From: Clostridia bacterium
GTDB taxonomy: Bacteria; Bacillota_A; Clostridia; Oscillospirales; CAG-272
Length of the DNA stretch: 64,000 bases
Reading direction: 5' to 3'
NCBI GenBank assembly: GCA_017936125.1
Contig: JAGBGE010000022.1
Location: 23,089-87,088, forward strand
Shown here one piece after another: positions 42,640 through 51,103 of this stretch (positions are counted from its first letter, which is position 1; every line of letters begins with the position of its first letter). Made by a program: the position numbers and the translations under genes. The notes beneath the pieces were generated by a model. That model did not search any database. It had not been told where the DNA came from and saw only the letters and a program-made list of their open reading frames with translations.

Positions 42640-43440
42640 TTATGGTAAATAGTTTTCAAATATTATACCGTCAAAGCCGTTCGCGCGCGCTGCTTTTTCT
42701 TCTTCTGCCGAGCGAACAGTCCAAGAAAGTGTCGGAGCTTTGAAGAACCAACGCACGAAGCGAAGCGCAAAGGAGCTCGCGTGTCTGTGGTCGTACGCTA
42801 TGAAGGCAGGACGGCAGATAAAGTTGAGTAGAAGCGACTGGAGCAGGAAATAAAGCGGCTTTCTATATTGCTCGTACTCATAGTAACGGTGCGAGAGAAT
42901 TCCTCTTGCAACCACCGGGAGTCCCTTTCTCACAGTGCGAAGCGACAACGGATTGAAGGACTCGACGATAAAATCGCCCTTGTATTCCGAGAGCATCTCG
43001 CACGCCGCCTTGGACACGGCGCTAACTCCGGGGTCTTCCTTTATCTCCACGAGCAGCGGTACTCTGCCGTCGACGAGTGCAAGCACGTCGGCGAAGCGAG
43101 GAATGCCGTCGTCAGTACCCGAGAGCTTAAACTCTGCGAGCTCGTCGGCGGTGAAGTCAATCACCTTTCCCTCTCTGCCGCACACGCGGTCAAGCGTATC
43201 GTCGTGGAATACTACCAGCTCACCGTCAGAGGAAAGACGGATATCAAGCTCAATGCCATATCCAGCCTCAACTGCCGCGCGGAATGCCGACATAGAGTTC
43301 TCCGCGCGCTCTGCGTTGTGAAGTCCCCTGTGCGCGTACATTACCTTTTTATATTTCTGCATCTGCTTATTGCTTCTCGGCGCTACGAGGAACAGATACA
43401 GAAGAATCAGAATGATTAGAGTAATCGGAATCGCTATCAT
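42640..43440 (-). CDS. Membrane-anchored glycerophosphodiester phosphodiesterase
   Basis: A 266-residue GDPD-family protein with one N-terminal helix (IAIPITLIILILLYLFLV) and an outer or inner TIM-barrel domain. Motifs: AHRGLHNAERAENSMSAF, GIELDIRLSSDGELVVFHDDTLDR (Glu/Asp metal ligands, catalytic His pair), LVEIKED, and a C-terminal WTVRSAEE. It splits glycerophosphodiesters to glycerol-3-phosphate and an alcohol. It is separated from the MFS gene by two bases, so the transporter may move a substrate or product; inference. Confidence 0.92.
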   Translation of the reverse strand: MIAIPITLIILILLYLFLVAPRSNKQMQKYKKVMYAHRGLHNAERAENSMSAFRAAVEAGYGIELDIRLSSDGELVVFHDDTLDRVCGREGKVIDFTADELAEFKLSGTDDGIPRFADVLALVDGRVPLLVEIKEDPGVSAVSKAACEMLSEYKGDFIVESFNPLSLRTVRKGLPVVARGILSHRYYEYEQYRKPLYFLLQSLLLNFICRPAFIAYDHRHASSFALRFVRWFFKAPTLSWTVRSAEEEKAARANGFDGIIFENYLP

Positions 43441-43442
43441 AA

Positions 43443-44945
43443 TCAGTCGTCAGCGCCTCCGAGTGCGGTGAGAGCGTCAACCTTCTCCGCCTTCGCGTCA
43501 CCGTGCTTAACGAAGAACATAGTAACGAAGGAAAGAACTACGAATACAGTACCGAACGAGAAGAACATAGATCTCATACCGAACACATCGTAAAGGAAGC
43601 CCGAAAGAATGGGAGCAACTATCTGCGCCGCCATAGATGCGGTGTAATAGTAGCCGGTATATTTACCTACCTCGCCGCCCTTGGCAAGCTCAACAACCAT
43701 CGGGAAGGAGTTAACGTTAATCGTAGCCCAGCCAATGCCAGCAAGAGCGAAGATGGGATACATAATAAGATTGCTTACACCGGGCTCGATAAAGTTACCG
43801 ATAAAGAATGCCGTAGCAAGCATAATGATACCTGCAAGAATAGTCTTTCTTCTACCAAACTTAGATGCAACTATACCCACGGGAATGTAAGAAATGATAG
43901 CCGCAGCCTGCGCAACCATAAGAGTTAAGCCGTAGTCAACGTTAAGAATGGTAGCAGCGTAAACGGTATATTTACTCGTAATTGAATTATATCCGATATA
44001 CCAGAGCGCAACCGATGCGAGAATAAGAAGAAGCGATCTCATCTCAAGCTTCGAAAGCAGACGGGCTGCGCCGCTTGCCTCTTCCTTTTCCTCAAGACCG
44101 AGCTTAAGCGACTCGTCCATCATCTCATCAGCCCACTTTTTCTCCTTGACGGTGAAAATAAATGCCAAAAGACCGCCGAGCATAACCGTGCATACGAGAG
44201 CAACGTAGCCGATGTAATGAGAATAGAGCTTATTAGATACGCTCATAAAGCTGCTGAGTGCGAGAATGATAAGTCCGCCGGCAGTACCCATAAGGTTGAT
44301 TATCGCATTAGCCTTTGAGCGCAAAGGCTTGATGGTTACGTCAGGCATAAGCGCAACCGCGGGAGAACGGAAGGTCGCCATAGCGATAAGCACTACGAGA
44401 AGAACTGCCATAAATCCAACGAGAGGCCAGATATTGCCCATCGTGATTTCAAGCGACTCTGCCTTGAGAGTTTCCTTGATAGCGTTGAAGGCTGTTTCGG
44501 CATTCTCTATTCCGAGGTCCATAGCCTCCTTTGTGATAAGTCCGTTCTCAAAGCTCTGCTTCAGTGACGCAGAGGTTTTGGTGAATGCGTCGAACGCATC
44601 GTTATAAGCTCCGACGATTCCGGCATCCGAAAGCACGTTAAGCTGTATACCGTTTACAAGAGTGAGCGCAATAAAGGAAAGAATTGCCGCCGCGGTACCA
44701 ATAACTATAAAGGGAGTTCTTCTGCCGAATTTGGTCATTATCTTGTCTGAAAGCGCGCCAAAGATAGGCAGCATAAATACCGCAAGAATATTGTCGATAG
44801 ACATTACGAATCCCGAAATAGTGTGAGGTAAGCCGTAATGATAGTTTAGCGCGAGCGGAATTATCGCGTCATACGCCTGCCAGAATGCGCTGATTAAGAA
44901 GAACGCAAATCCGACGAGGATTGTTCTTTTGTAATTTAGCTTCAT
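43443..44945 (-). CDS. MFS transporter (GPH/SLC45-like)
   Basis: A 500-residue twelve-helix major facilitator. The family loop FGALSDKIMTKFGRRTPFIVIG follows helix 2-3, and the matching PVGIVASKFGRRKTILAG lies in the C-half. The extracellular and central loops are long (about residues 110-165 and 260-290). Such proteins carry sugars or other small solutes; nothing defines the substrate. Operon with the GDPD gene; strong promoter at 45015-45043. Confidence 0.88.
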   Translation of the reverse strand: MKLNYKRTILVGFAFFLISAFWQAYDAIIPLALNYHYGLPHTISGFVMSIDNILAVFMLPIFGALSDKIMTKFGRRTPFIVIGTAAAILSFIALTLVNGIQLNVLSDAGIVGAYNDAFDAFTKTSASLKQSFENGLITKEAMDLGIENAETAFNAIKETLKAESLEITMGNIWPLVGFMAVLLVVLIAMATFRSPAVALMPDVTIKPLRSKANAIINLMGTAGGLIILALSSFMSVSNKLYSHYIGYVALVCTVMLGGLLAFIFTVKEKKWADEMMDESLKLGLEEKEEASGAARLLSKLEMRSLLLILASVALWYIGYNSITSKYTVYAATILNVDYGLTLMVAQAAAIISYIPVGIVASKFGRRKTILAGIIMLATAFFIGNFIEPGVSNLIMYPIFALAGIGWATINVNSFPMVVELAKGGEVGKYTGYYYTASMAAQIVAPILSGFLYDVFGMRSMFFSFGTVFVVLSFVTMFFVKHGDAKAEKVDALTALGGADD

Positions 44946-45014
44946 ATTTTTTCATTCTCCGCCGTAGTTTGTCCGCAGGTGCGGCAAGTGCAGTGGCGGT
45001 GCTGCACCTTTTTT

Positions 45015-45043
45015 ATTTTAACATATTTACTATTGTTTGTCAA
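45015..45043 (-). promoter_or_regulatory. Promoter of the MFS-GDPD unit
   Basis: Minus-strand perfect TTGACA (45038-45043), 17 bases, TAAAAT (45015-45020). The leader then contains a GTGCAG/CTGCAC pairing. Confidence 0.8.
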
Positions 45044-45055
45044 ATAAATAAAATA

Positions 45056-45090
45056 AAACTCTCATTTTTTGTAAAAAACGAGAGCTTCAG
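45056..45090 (-). terminator. Terminator of the NusG-II/Gx transporter unit
   Basis: CTCTCATTTTTT / AAAAAACGAGAG (one mismatch) with a two-base loop, partly overlapping the stop of the Gx transporter gene. On the minus strand TTTTATTTTATTT follows. Confidence 0.75.
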
Positions 45091-45584
45091 AGATATTTTT
45101 TGATTCGCTCGACGAGGATTCCCGAGATAATTCCTATAACGATACCCGCAACAGTTCCCGAAAGCAAAAGCGGAATGATGTAATAGGCTATCACCGCAGT
45201 TTCCATAACTATCGCAGCGGCAATTACCTGACCGACGTTGTGCATAATCGCACCTACCACGCTGACGCCAATGCTAGAGAAAAGGTCTATTTTTGAAAGC
45301 GGAATCATAGAGCATAGCGCAAGCGCAGCACCAGCAAGGCTGAACGCAAGCGATGGAATATTACCGAACAGAAGCGCTGACAAAAGCACACGCACTAGAG
45401 AAACGGCAATAGCCGCAGGCCAGCCGAGCGTATAGAGAGCGAAAACTGTCGCGATATTCGAGAGTCCGAGCTTCACACCCGGCACAGCCACGAAGGCAGG
45501 AACGAGCGACTCGATATACGAGAGTATCATAGCGACCGAAACAAGCAGTGCGAGGGTTGTCATTTTTCTGGTATCAAGCTTCAT
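45087..45584 (-). CDS. Gx transporter family protein (heptaprenyl diphosphate synthase component I-like)
   Basis: A 165-residue membrane protein with five hydrophobic segments and the family signature VPGVKLGLSNIATVFALY. Gx_transp proteins resemble ECF S components and are commonly encoded near NusG-II proteins, prenyl synthases and Rnf/ApbE genes. A polyprenyl or flavin-related cargo has been suggested by context in other genomes; nothing here proves it. One base separates it from the NusG-II gene. Confidence 0.82.
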   Translation of the reverse strand: MKLDTRKMTTLALLVSVAMILSYIESLVPAFVAVPGVKLGLSNIATVFALYTLGWPAAIAVSLVRVLLSALLFGNIPSLAFSLAGAALALCSMIPLSKIDLFSSIGVSVVGAIMHNVGQVIAAAIVMETAVIAYYIIPLLLSGTVAGIVIGIISGILVERIKKYL

Positions 45585-45585
45585 A

Positions 45586-45960
45586 CTACCCTCCTATCAG
45601 CTCTTCGTCCGCGCCGATAATCTCGACCATAACGCGATTAGGCAGACAGACGATTCGCTCACCCGAGTGGCATACCTTGCCCTGATTTTTGCAGAGTCCG
45701 TCAGGACAGCTCGCATATTTCATATATGCGTACCCATTCTCGATAACGAGAATATTACTGCCCCCGCCAAGGGAATACTCACCGTCAGAGGAAAGGCTAT
45801 ACTCAGCGACAACAGAACCGTCAACCGTAACACGCGCCGTCGCGCCGTCCTCGCGCACGATCGTGATTATAATAAAAACGGAAAGGATTACCAAAAGCAC
45901 CGACGCAATAAGAATAATGTCGGCAATTTTAACTTTATCACCGAAAATTTTCTTAAGCAT
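45586..45960 (-). CDS. NusG domain II-containing protein
   Basis: A 124-residue protein with one N-terminal helix (ADIILIASVLLVILSVFIIITIV) and an outer beta domain of the NusG_II type ending in ASCPDGLCKNQGKVCHSGERIVCLPNRVMV, with three to four cysteines. It is a usual Rnf neighbour in Clostridia and is often seen with Gx transporter and ApbE-like flavin transferase genes. ApbE itself is not in this window. Ribosome site upstream (GGAAAGG...). The structured element at 46007-46110 separates it from rnfB. Confidence 0.85.
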   Translation of the reverse strand: MLKKIFGDKVKIADIILIASVLLVILSVFIIITIVREDGATARVTVDGSVVAEYSLSSDGEYSLGGGSNILVIENGYAYMKYASCPDGLCKNQGKVCHSGERIVCLPNRVMVEIIGADEELIGG

Positions 45961-46006
45961 GATGTTTTTTCCTTTCCGTTTTATTATAAAATCTCTATTA
46001 TAAAAT

Positions 46007-46110
46007 CACTTTGAATAATTTTGATTTAGTACGAAGGTCGGGCGGCGCCAGCTGTAGAAATCTACTGCAAGCCGCCCGAACTGAAGTAATAAACAAAATT
46101 ATTCAAAGTG
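46007..46110. repeat. Nested inverted-repeat element after rnfB
   Basis: An outer perfect 16-base inverted repeat (46007-46022 with 46095-46110, CACTTTGAATAATTTT and its complement) encloses a GC-rich nine-base stem TCGGGCGGC/GCCGCCCGA (46038-46046 with 46071-46079) with further pairing GTAGA/TCTAC inside. The right outer arm is the last codons and stop of rnfB. There is no T-run after the GC stem on either side, so it is not a plain terminator. Confidence 0.6.
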
Positions 46111-46920
46111 GGAGCCGCAGATGAAGTTGCCGAGGTGAATACATTTCACAGGACACACGTCGTGACAGGTTCCGCAGCCGGTACACTTCTCGTAATCAAT
46201 GGTCGCGAGATTGTCTACTACCTTGATTGCTCCCTCGGGACAGGACTTCTCACACTTGCCGCAGGCTATACAGCCGTTCTGGCAAACCTTACGCACCTGG
46301 GCGCCCTTGTTGTGACTCGAGCACTTAACGACAACTCTTGATGTATCGTTGATAAGGTGAATAATGTGGTTGGGACAAGCCTTGGCGCAAAGACCGCAGC
46401 CAATGCACTTTCTCGGGTCAATCTCGGCTATTCCCTTCTCGGTATTGATGCAGATCGCATCTCTAGGGCAGACCTTCATACAGTCGCCGTAGCCGAGGCA
46501 GGCAAAGGTGCAATCACGGTCGCCTGAATAAAGCATATTTGCCGAAACGCAGGTTTTGATGCCGTCGTAGACGTACTTTCTCTCCGATGGGTGGCAGGAG
46601 CCGTTGCAGGCAACGTATGCAACCTGCTCAACGACGTCGCCCGCCGCGAGTCCCATAATCTCACCGATTTCCTTTGCGACACCGTCGCCGCCGGGGATAC
46701 AGAGGTTCGGGTTATCGGTCTTGCCCTCGGAGAGAGCCTTCGCGTAGCCGTCACAGCCTGAAAAGCCGCAGGCACCGCAGTTAGCGCCGGGAAGGCAATC
46801 ACGCACGGCAGACGCGCGCTCATCCTCCTTTACTCCGAAGAAAATAGAGGAAACGGTAAGAAGCACAGCGCATATAAGCGCGATAACTACAAGAACTAAT
46901 ACAGGAATAAGTATTGGCAT
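46099..46920 (-). CDS. rnfB: Rnf complex iron-sulfur subunit RnfB
   Basis: A 273-residue membrane-anchored ferredoxin-like protein that accepts electrons from reduced ferredoxin. N-terminal helix 1-29, then the 4Fe-4S domain DCLPGANCGACGFSGCDGYA, and later clusters: CLGYGDCMKVCP, CIGCGLCAKACP, CIACGKCEKSCP and CTGCGTCHDVCP, each a CxxCxxCxxxCP set, enough for four more clusters. Last of the Rnf genes (order C-D-G-E-A-B), 18 bases after rnfA. Its stop codon lies in the inverted repeat at 46095-46110. Confidence 0.95.
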   Translation of the reverse strand: MPILIPVLVLVVIALICAVLLTVSSIFFGVKEDERASAVRDCLPGANCGACGFSGCDGYAKALSEGKTDNPNLCIPGGDGVAKEIGEIMGLAAGDVVEQVAYVACNGSCHPSERKYVYDGIKTCVSANMLYSGDRDCTFACLGYGDCMKVCPRDAICINTEKGIAEIDPRKCIGCGLCAKACPNHIIHLINDTSRVVVKCSSHNKGAQVRKVCQNGCIACGKCEKSCPEGAIKVVDNLATIDYEKCTGCGTCHDVCPVKCIHLGNFICGSHFE

Positions 46921-46938
46921 AATTTCTACCTCCTAACC

Positions 46939-47538
46939 TTATATTCCGAGCATATTCTCGATAATGCCCGCAAAGCCGAAGAATGCGAGCGAAACGATAG
47001 ATGCCGAAATAAGCGTTATGGGCAATCCCTGCATAGCCTTAGGAGAAGGACAGTTCTCGATTCTCGAGCGAACACCCGCGAAGAGAATCATTGCAAGAAG
47101 GAAGCCAAGACCTACGCCGAGAGAAGAAAACATCGACTCAATAAAGTTGAAGCCGTCGGTAATATTGTTGATAGCAACACCGAGAACCGCGCAGTTGGTA
47201 GTGATAAGAGGAAGATATACGCCAAGCGACTTGTGAAGTGCGGGAATAAACTTTTTCAGCACTATTTCAACGAACTGAACGAGGGCTGCAATAACCAAAA
47301 TGAAAACTATGGTTTGCAAATAACCAAGTCCCGCGGGGTCAAGGACATATTTCTGAATAGGCCAGGTAACCGCAGTTGCGCAAAGCATAACGAAGGTTAC
47401 GGCAATACCCATACCGCTTGCCTGGTCGAATTTTTTAGACACACCGAGGAAGGGACAGATACCGAGGAACTTATTAAGAACATAGTTACTTACGAAAATT
47501 CCGGTAAGAAGTATATAAAGGAGTGATTTAATATCCAT
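46939..47538 (-). CDS. rnfA: Rnf complex integral membrane subunit RnfA
   Basis: A 199-residue protein with six hydrophobic helices, homologous in layout to NqrE. Conserved segments include NYVLNKFLGICPFLGVSKK (with the cysteine of the membrane Fe site), ITTNCAVLG (second cysteine) and GLGFLLAMILFAGVRSRIE. RnfA and RnfE together hold the intramembrane iron-sulfur cluster that passes electrons and couples to ion movement. It starts 11 bases inside the rnfE end. Confidence 0.95.
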   Translation of the reverse strand: MDIKSLLYILLTGIFVSNYVLNKFLGICPFLGVSKKFDQASGMGIAVTFVMLCATAVTWPIQKYVLDPAGLGYLQTIVFILVIAALVQFVEIVLKKFIPALHKSLGVYLPLITTNCAVLGVAINNITDGFNFIESMFSSLGVGLGFLLAMILFAGVRSRIENCPSPKAMQGLPITLISASIVSLAFFGFAGIIENMLGI

Positions 47539-48274
47539 TTACTTCACCCTCCTTTTCTTCAGGTTTAGTTTCGGAAACGCCCGACACAAGCTCTGCGTTT
47601 TCCGCGCAGGAAACCTTGCCGCAGAATGCAGCCGAGGGACAGCCCTCGCAGGAGAAGTTCTTTCTCTTTTCAGCACCCTTCTTGGGTCCGATAGCGTTTA
47701 CTATCGCGATAAGAATACCGTAAACAAGGAAGCCGCCGGGAGCCTGAGTGAGAATCGGAATCTTGTAGTCAACGAGTACGGGAATCTCAAAGCCAGCGAA
47801 GCTGCCTGCGCCGAATACCTCACGAATGGTAGCCATCGCTAGAAGCGCAAGCAGAAATCCGATGCCCATACCAAGACCGTCAAGAGCCGAGTCGATAACA
47901 CCGTTCTTTCTCGCGTACATTTCGGCTCTGCCGAGAATGATACAGTTAACTACTATAAGAGCAAGGTAAACGCCCATCATATCGTACAGCTCTGGAAGAT
48001 AAGCCTGCATAAGAAGCTGTACTACCGTTACGAAGCCTGCGATAACTACGATATAGCAAGGAATACGGACTGTATCGGGTATAACCTTACGAAGTGCGGA
48101 GATAACCATATTCGAGCACATAAGAACTATGGTTGCCGCAATACCCATACTGATAGCGTTTATAACACTCGTGGTCTGAGCGAGAGTAGGACAGGTACCG
48201 AGCACGAGAACTAAAACCGGGTTCTCAGCAATAAGGCCCTTTAAGAATATACCAAGCTTTTTATTACTGCTCAT
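47528..48274 (-). CDS. rnfE: Rnf complex integral membrane subunit RnfE, with cysteine-rich tail
   Basis: A 248-residue six-helix subunit paired with RnfA: NPVLVLVLGTCPTLAQTTS (cysteine region) and IVVNCIILGRAE near the second membrane cysteine. The usual length is about 200-220; the extra C-terminus holds CEGCPSAAFCGKVSC (four cysteines, residues about 213-227) and an acidic end. The tail could bind another iron-sulfur cluster or zinc; that is inference. Overlaps rnfG by four bases. Confidence 0.93.
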   Translation of the reverse strand: MSSNKKLGIFLKGLIAENPVLVLVLGTCPTLAQTTSVINAISMGIAATIVLMCSNMVISALRKVIPDTVRIPCYIVVIAGFVTVVQLLMQAYLPELYDMMGVYLALIVVNCIILGRAEMYARKNGVIDSALDGLGMGIGFLLALLAMATIREVFGAGSFAGFEIPVLVDYKIPILTQAPGGFLVYGILIAIVNAIGPKKGAEKRKNFSCEGCPSAAFCGKVSCAENAELVSGVSETKPEEKEGEVNGY

Positions 48275-50154
48275 GCTCTTCTCCTCCTTTTAATGATGAT
48301 AACCGTGATAGCAGAAATAACAGCGAGAGCTGCCACTGCTGCGCCAACGATAATGGGAGTATTGTTCTTTGGAACAGAGTTTATCGCATCTACAACCGCA
48401 TCGCGAAGATTTTCTGCGGTAACGGTAGCAGAGGTAACCAGCTCAACGTCTGCGAGCTGCTTTGCATTCTTGCCTACGAGCGAGGCTGCGAAATCACCAG
48501 GCTCAACACCGTGACCAACCGTCCAGGTGATAAGCTCAATGTTGCCTACCGCACCCTTGGCATTAATATGCACGAGCGCCTCGGTTTCAACGTCGACGTA
48601 CTTGGTAGAGGTGATTACGTATGCAACGTAGCCGTCAAAGCCAATGACCTTATAGAGCGCCTTTAGGCTCTCCGCTGCGTTTTCGGGAATAGCAATCTTT
48701 TCGAAGCACTTTGCATTGGGAACAAGATTTTTCATCTTCTTGACAAGAAGATTTTCCTTTGCATCCTCACCGTCTGCAATAGAGATAATAGCAGCCTCCA
48801 GCGCAGTACGGAAATCACTTGCAGTACCCGTCGCACCTGTTACAAGCTCAACGTCACCTACGGTGTTCTTATCAGCTCCAACGAAGCCGTCTGCGAAATC
48901 ACCGGCGCCAACGCCGTGACCTACTATCCAAGAGAGAAGATTAACCTTTACTACCTCGCAGCCGGAGTTCAGATGAACCACTGCCTCGGTTGCTACGGGA
49001 ACGTATGCACCGGGAACTACGATATAGAGGAAATATCCGTCATCACCTGCGCTGTAAGCTCTCTTGAGAGTATCGGGCGCACTTGCGACGGTAAAGTCAG
49101 AAAGATCAAGCTCTTTGCCTGCCATTTCAACAACAATAGCCTTGATTTCGTCATCTGTTTTTGGAAGCTCTTCCTTAACCGCGTATTTTTCATCGAAATA
49201 TACGAGAGCCTCTTCGACAGCGTTACGGAAGTCAACAGAGGTTCCTGTCGCGCCTGTTACAAGCTCAACGTCACCTGCGGTATCCTTATTTACACCGGCA
49301 AAGCCGTCTGCAAAATCACCTGCGGCAACATCGTGACCTACTATCCAGGAGAGAAGATTTACCTTCACTACCTTGCAATCAAGGTCGAGCTGAATAAGCG
49401 CCTCGGTTGCTACGGGAACGTACGCACCCGGAACTACAACGTAGAGGAAATAGCAGTCGTCTGCGCTATACGCCTTCTTGAGAGTATCGGGCGCACCGTC
49501 AAGAGCAAGCTCTGTGAGAGTCACACCTTCCTTCATCTCAGCGGCTATAGCCTTGATTTCATCATCGGTTTTGGGAAGCTCTGTGGCCTCGCTGTCGTCA
49601 TCGGAATCATCAGAGGAATCGTCGGTAGAGGGAGCGGAGAATCCAACTGCCTTGAATGCATCGGCAACCGCTGCCTTTATATAATCAGAGGTCTTGGTAG
49701 CGTTGGCAATATGCTCAACGTCACTGACCTCATCAGAGGTAATTCCTGCGGAAAGACCGTCGATAAGAGGACTTATATCCTTACCGTGAGTTTCCTGCTG
49801 ACCTGTAATAACTACCTTAGTAGTCTTACCCTCGGTGTCAATACCTACGGTAAGAGAAATAACGCTTGCATAACCCTGCTTCGAAACGGTTACAACGTGA
49901 CCGATAAGCTCACCGCCCTCGGTTACTTTATAAAGACCGGTAACGGTAGATGGAGCATCGGTAGGAAGCTCAAGAGTCTCAAACTCACCGTCAAGCACTT
50001 CGCGAAGCGAATCGTAAACCTTTTGGCTCTCAGCCTTCTCAATAATAGGTCCTGTCACCATATTCACCACTCCCATAAGAGCGGCAACGACAAGACATAT
50101 TGCACTGAGAACGATAACCGGCATTAAATTTTCTTTTTTCAATACATTCTTCAC
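48271..50154 (-). CDS. rnfG: Rnf complex flavoprotein subunit RnfG, expanded to four FMN-binding modules
   Basis: An extracytoplasmic flavoprotein, 627 residues, where about 200 is normal. An N-terminal helix (12-35) anchors a first FMN_bind domain (about 60-170) with a degenerate site ANATKTS (Thr153). After a Ser/Asp linker (174-192) come three more modules: 192-325 (TGATGTS, Thr303), 329-460 (TGATGTA, Thr442) and about 468-593 (TSATVTA, Thr577), each ending in a VGHxVxxGDFA-type region. A second helix (600-620) and RRRR end the protein. Thr of the S/TGAT motif is where ApbE attaches FMN covalently. Overlaps rnfD and rnfE by four bases. Confidence 0.9.
   Translation of the reverse strand: MKNVLKKENLMPVIVLSAICLVVAALMGVVNMVTGPIIEKAESQKVYDSLREVLDGEFETLELPTDAPSTVTGLYKVTEGGELIGHVVTVSKQGYASVISLTVGIDTEGKTTKVVITGQQETHGKDISPLIDGLSAGITSDEVSDVEHIANATKTSDYIKAAVADAFKAVGFSAPSTDDSSDDSDDDSEATELPKTDDEIKAIAAEMKEGVTLTELALDGAPDTLKKAYSADDCYFLYVVVPGAYVPVATEALIQLDLDCKVVKVNLLSWIVGHDVAAGDFADGFAGVNKDTAGDVELVTGATGTSVDFRNAVEEALVYFDEKYAVKEELPKTDDEIKAIVVEMAGKELDLSDFTVASAPDTLKRAYSAGDDGYFLYIVVPGAYVPVATEAVVHLNSGCEVVKVNLLSWIVGHGVGAGDFADGFVGADKNTVGDVELVTGATGTASDFRTALEAAIISIADGEDAKENLLVKKMKNLVPNAKCFEKIAIPENAAESLKALYKVIGFDGYVAYVITSTKYVDVETEALVHINAKGAVGNIELITWTVGHGVEPGDFAASLVGKNAKQLADVELVTSATVTAENLRDAVVDAINSVPKNNTPIIVGAAVAALAVISAITVIIIKRRRRA
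48700..49378. repeat. Internal direct repeat in rnfG (modules 2 and 3)
   Basis: The DNA around 48830-48960 and 49244-49378 is similar base for base along stretches (for example gttacaagctcaacgtcacc in both, and cgtgacctactatcca). The period is about 417 bases, 139 codons, the distance between Thr442 and Thr303. It marks a fairly recent module duplication. Confidence 0.7.
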
Positions 50155-51089
50155 GCCTTCTTACCTCCTAACGCCTTGGGAGCAGTCCACTTCTCAATAT
50201 AAGGAGCGAGAATGTTCATAAGGAGAATAGCGAAGGACACACCCTCGGGATAATTGCCGAAATATCTGATAAGGAATGTGATAAGTCCGCAACCGAAGGC
50301 GAATATCATCTTGCCCGTGCGTGTGATAGGAGTCGTAACGTAATCGGTAGCCATAAATACAGCGCCGAATACCAGACCGCCCGCAAGCACGTTATAGAGT
50401 GCAAGAGTAAAGCTGTTATCAACTATAAGTGAGAGAACGAATACGGTAGCTACCATAATAACGGGAGTCTCGAAGTGAATAACCTTACGGCATACGAGAT
50501 AAACGAAGCCTATAAGAATTGCCGCTATGCAAGACTCACCGATAGCGCCGCCTCTGAAGCCAAGGAACATATCGAGAAGCGAGGGAAGCTCGCCACCCTC
50601 TGCGATAACCGAAAGAGGAGTCGCGCCCGAAACAAGCTCGGGATTGCTCGATATCAGCGGAAGCGCTCCGCCGCCGATAGTCGAGGTGAAGCAGATAACG
50701 AGGAATATACGGCCTGTAATAGCAGGGTTAGCGAAGTTGCAGCCAAGACCGCCAAAGAGGCACTTAACCACGATTATCGCAAACACAGCGCCAAGAGCGC
50801 ACTGCCACATCGGAGCATCCGCGCGAAGATTGAGCGCAAGAATAAGTCCCGTAACAACTGCGGAAAGGTCGAATATTGTCTGTTCCTTTTTAACTGCAAG
50901 GTTGAATAAGAACTCGGCAACAACCGAGGAAAGCACGCAGGTCGCGATAACGAGAAGCGCTCTGATACCGAAAATAAGCGTGCCTGCAACCGTAGCAGGA
51001 AGCAAAGCTATTATAACGTCGAGCATTACTCTCGGCGTTTCATTTTTTGTCCTGATATGAGGTGACGAGGAAACGACTAATTTACTCAT
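50151..51089 (-). CDS. rnfD: Rnf complex membrane flavoprotein subunit RnfD
   Basis: A 312-residue polytopic protein (NqrB/RnfD family) with nine or more helices. The covalent FMN motif is visible as SGATPLS (near residue 167-173) in NPELVSGATPLSV, and NLRADAPMWQCALGA and NPAITGRIFLVICF are family segments. It passes electrons to RnfG and the membrane sites. It starts 15 bases after rnfC; the next gene overlaps by four bases. Confidence 0.95.
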   Translation of the reverse strand: MSKLVVSSSPHIRTKNETPRVMLDVIIALLPATVAGTLIFGIRALLVIATCVLSSVVAEFLFNLAVKKEQTIFDLSAVVTGLILALNLRADAPMWQCALGAVFAIIVVKCLFGGLGCNFANPAITGRIFLVICFTSTIGGGALPLISSNPELVSGATPLSVIAEGGELPSLLDMFLGFRGGAIGESCIAAILIGFVYLVCRKVIHFETPVIMVATVFVLSLIVDNSFTLALYNVLAGGLVFGAVFMATDYVTTPITRTGKMIFAFGCGLITFLIRYFGNYPEGVSFAILLMNILAPYIEKWTAPKALGGKKA

Positions 51090-51103
51090 TTTCCATAACC
51101 TCC

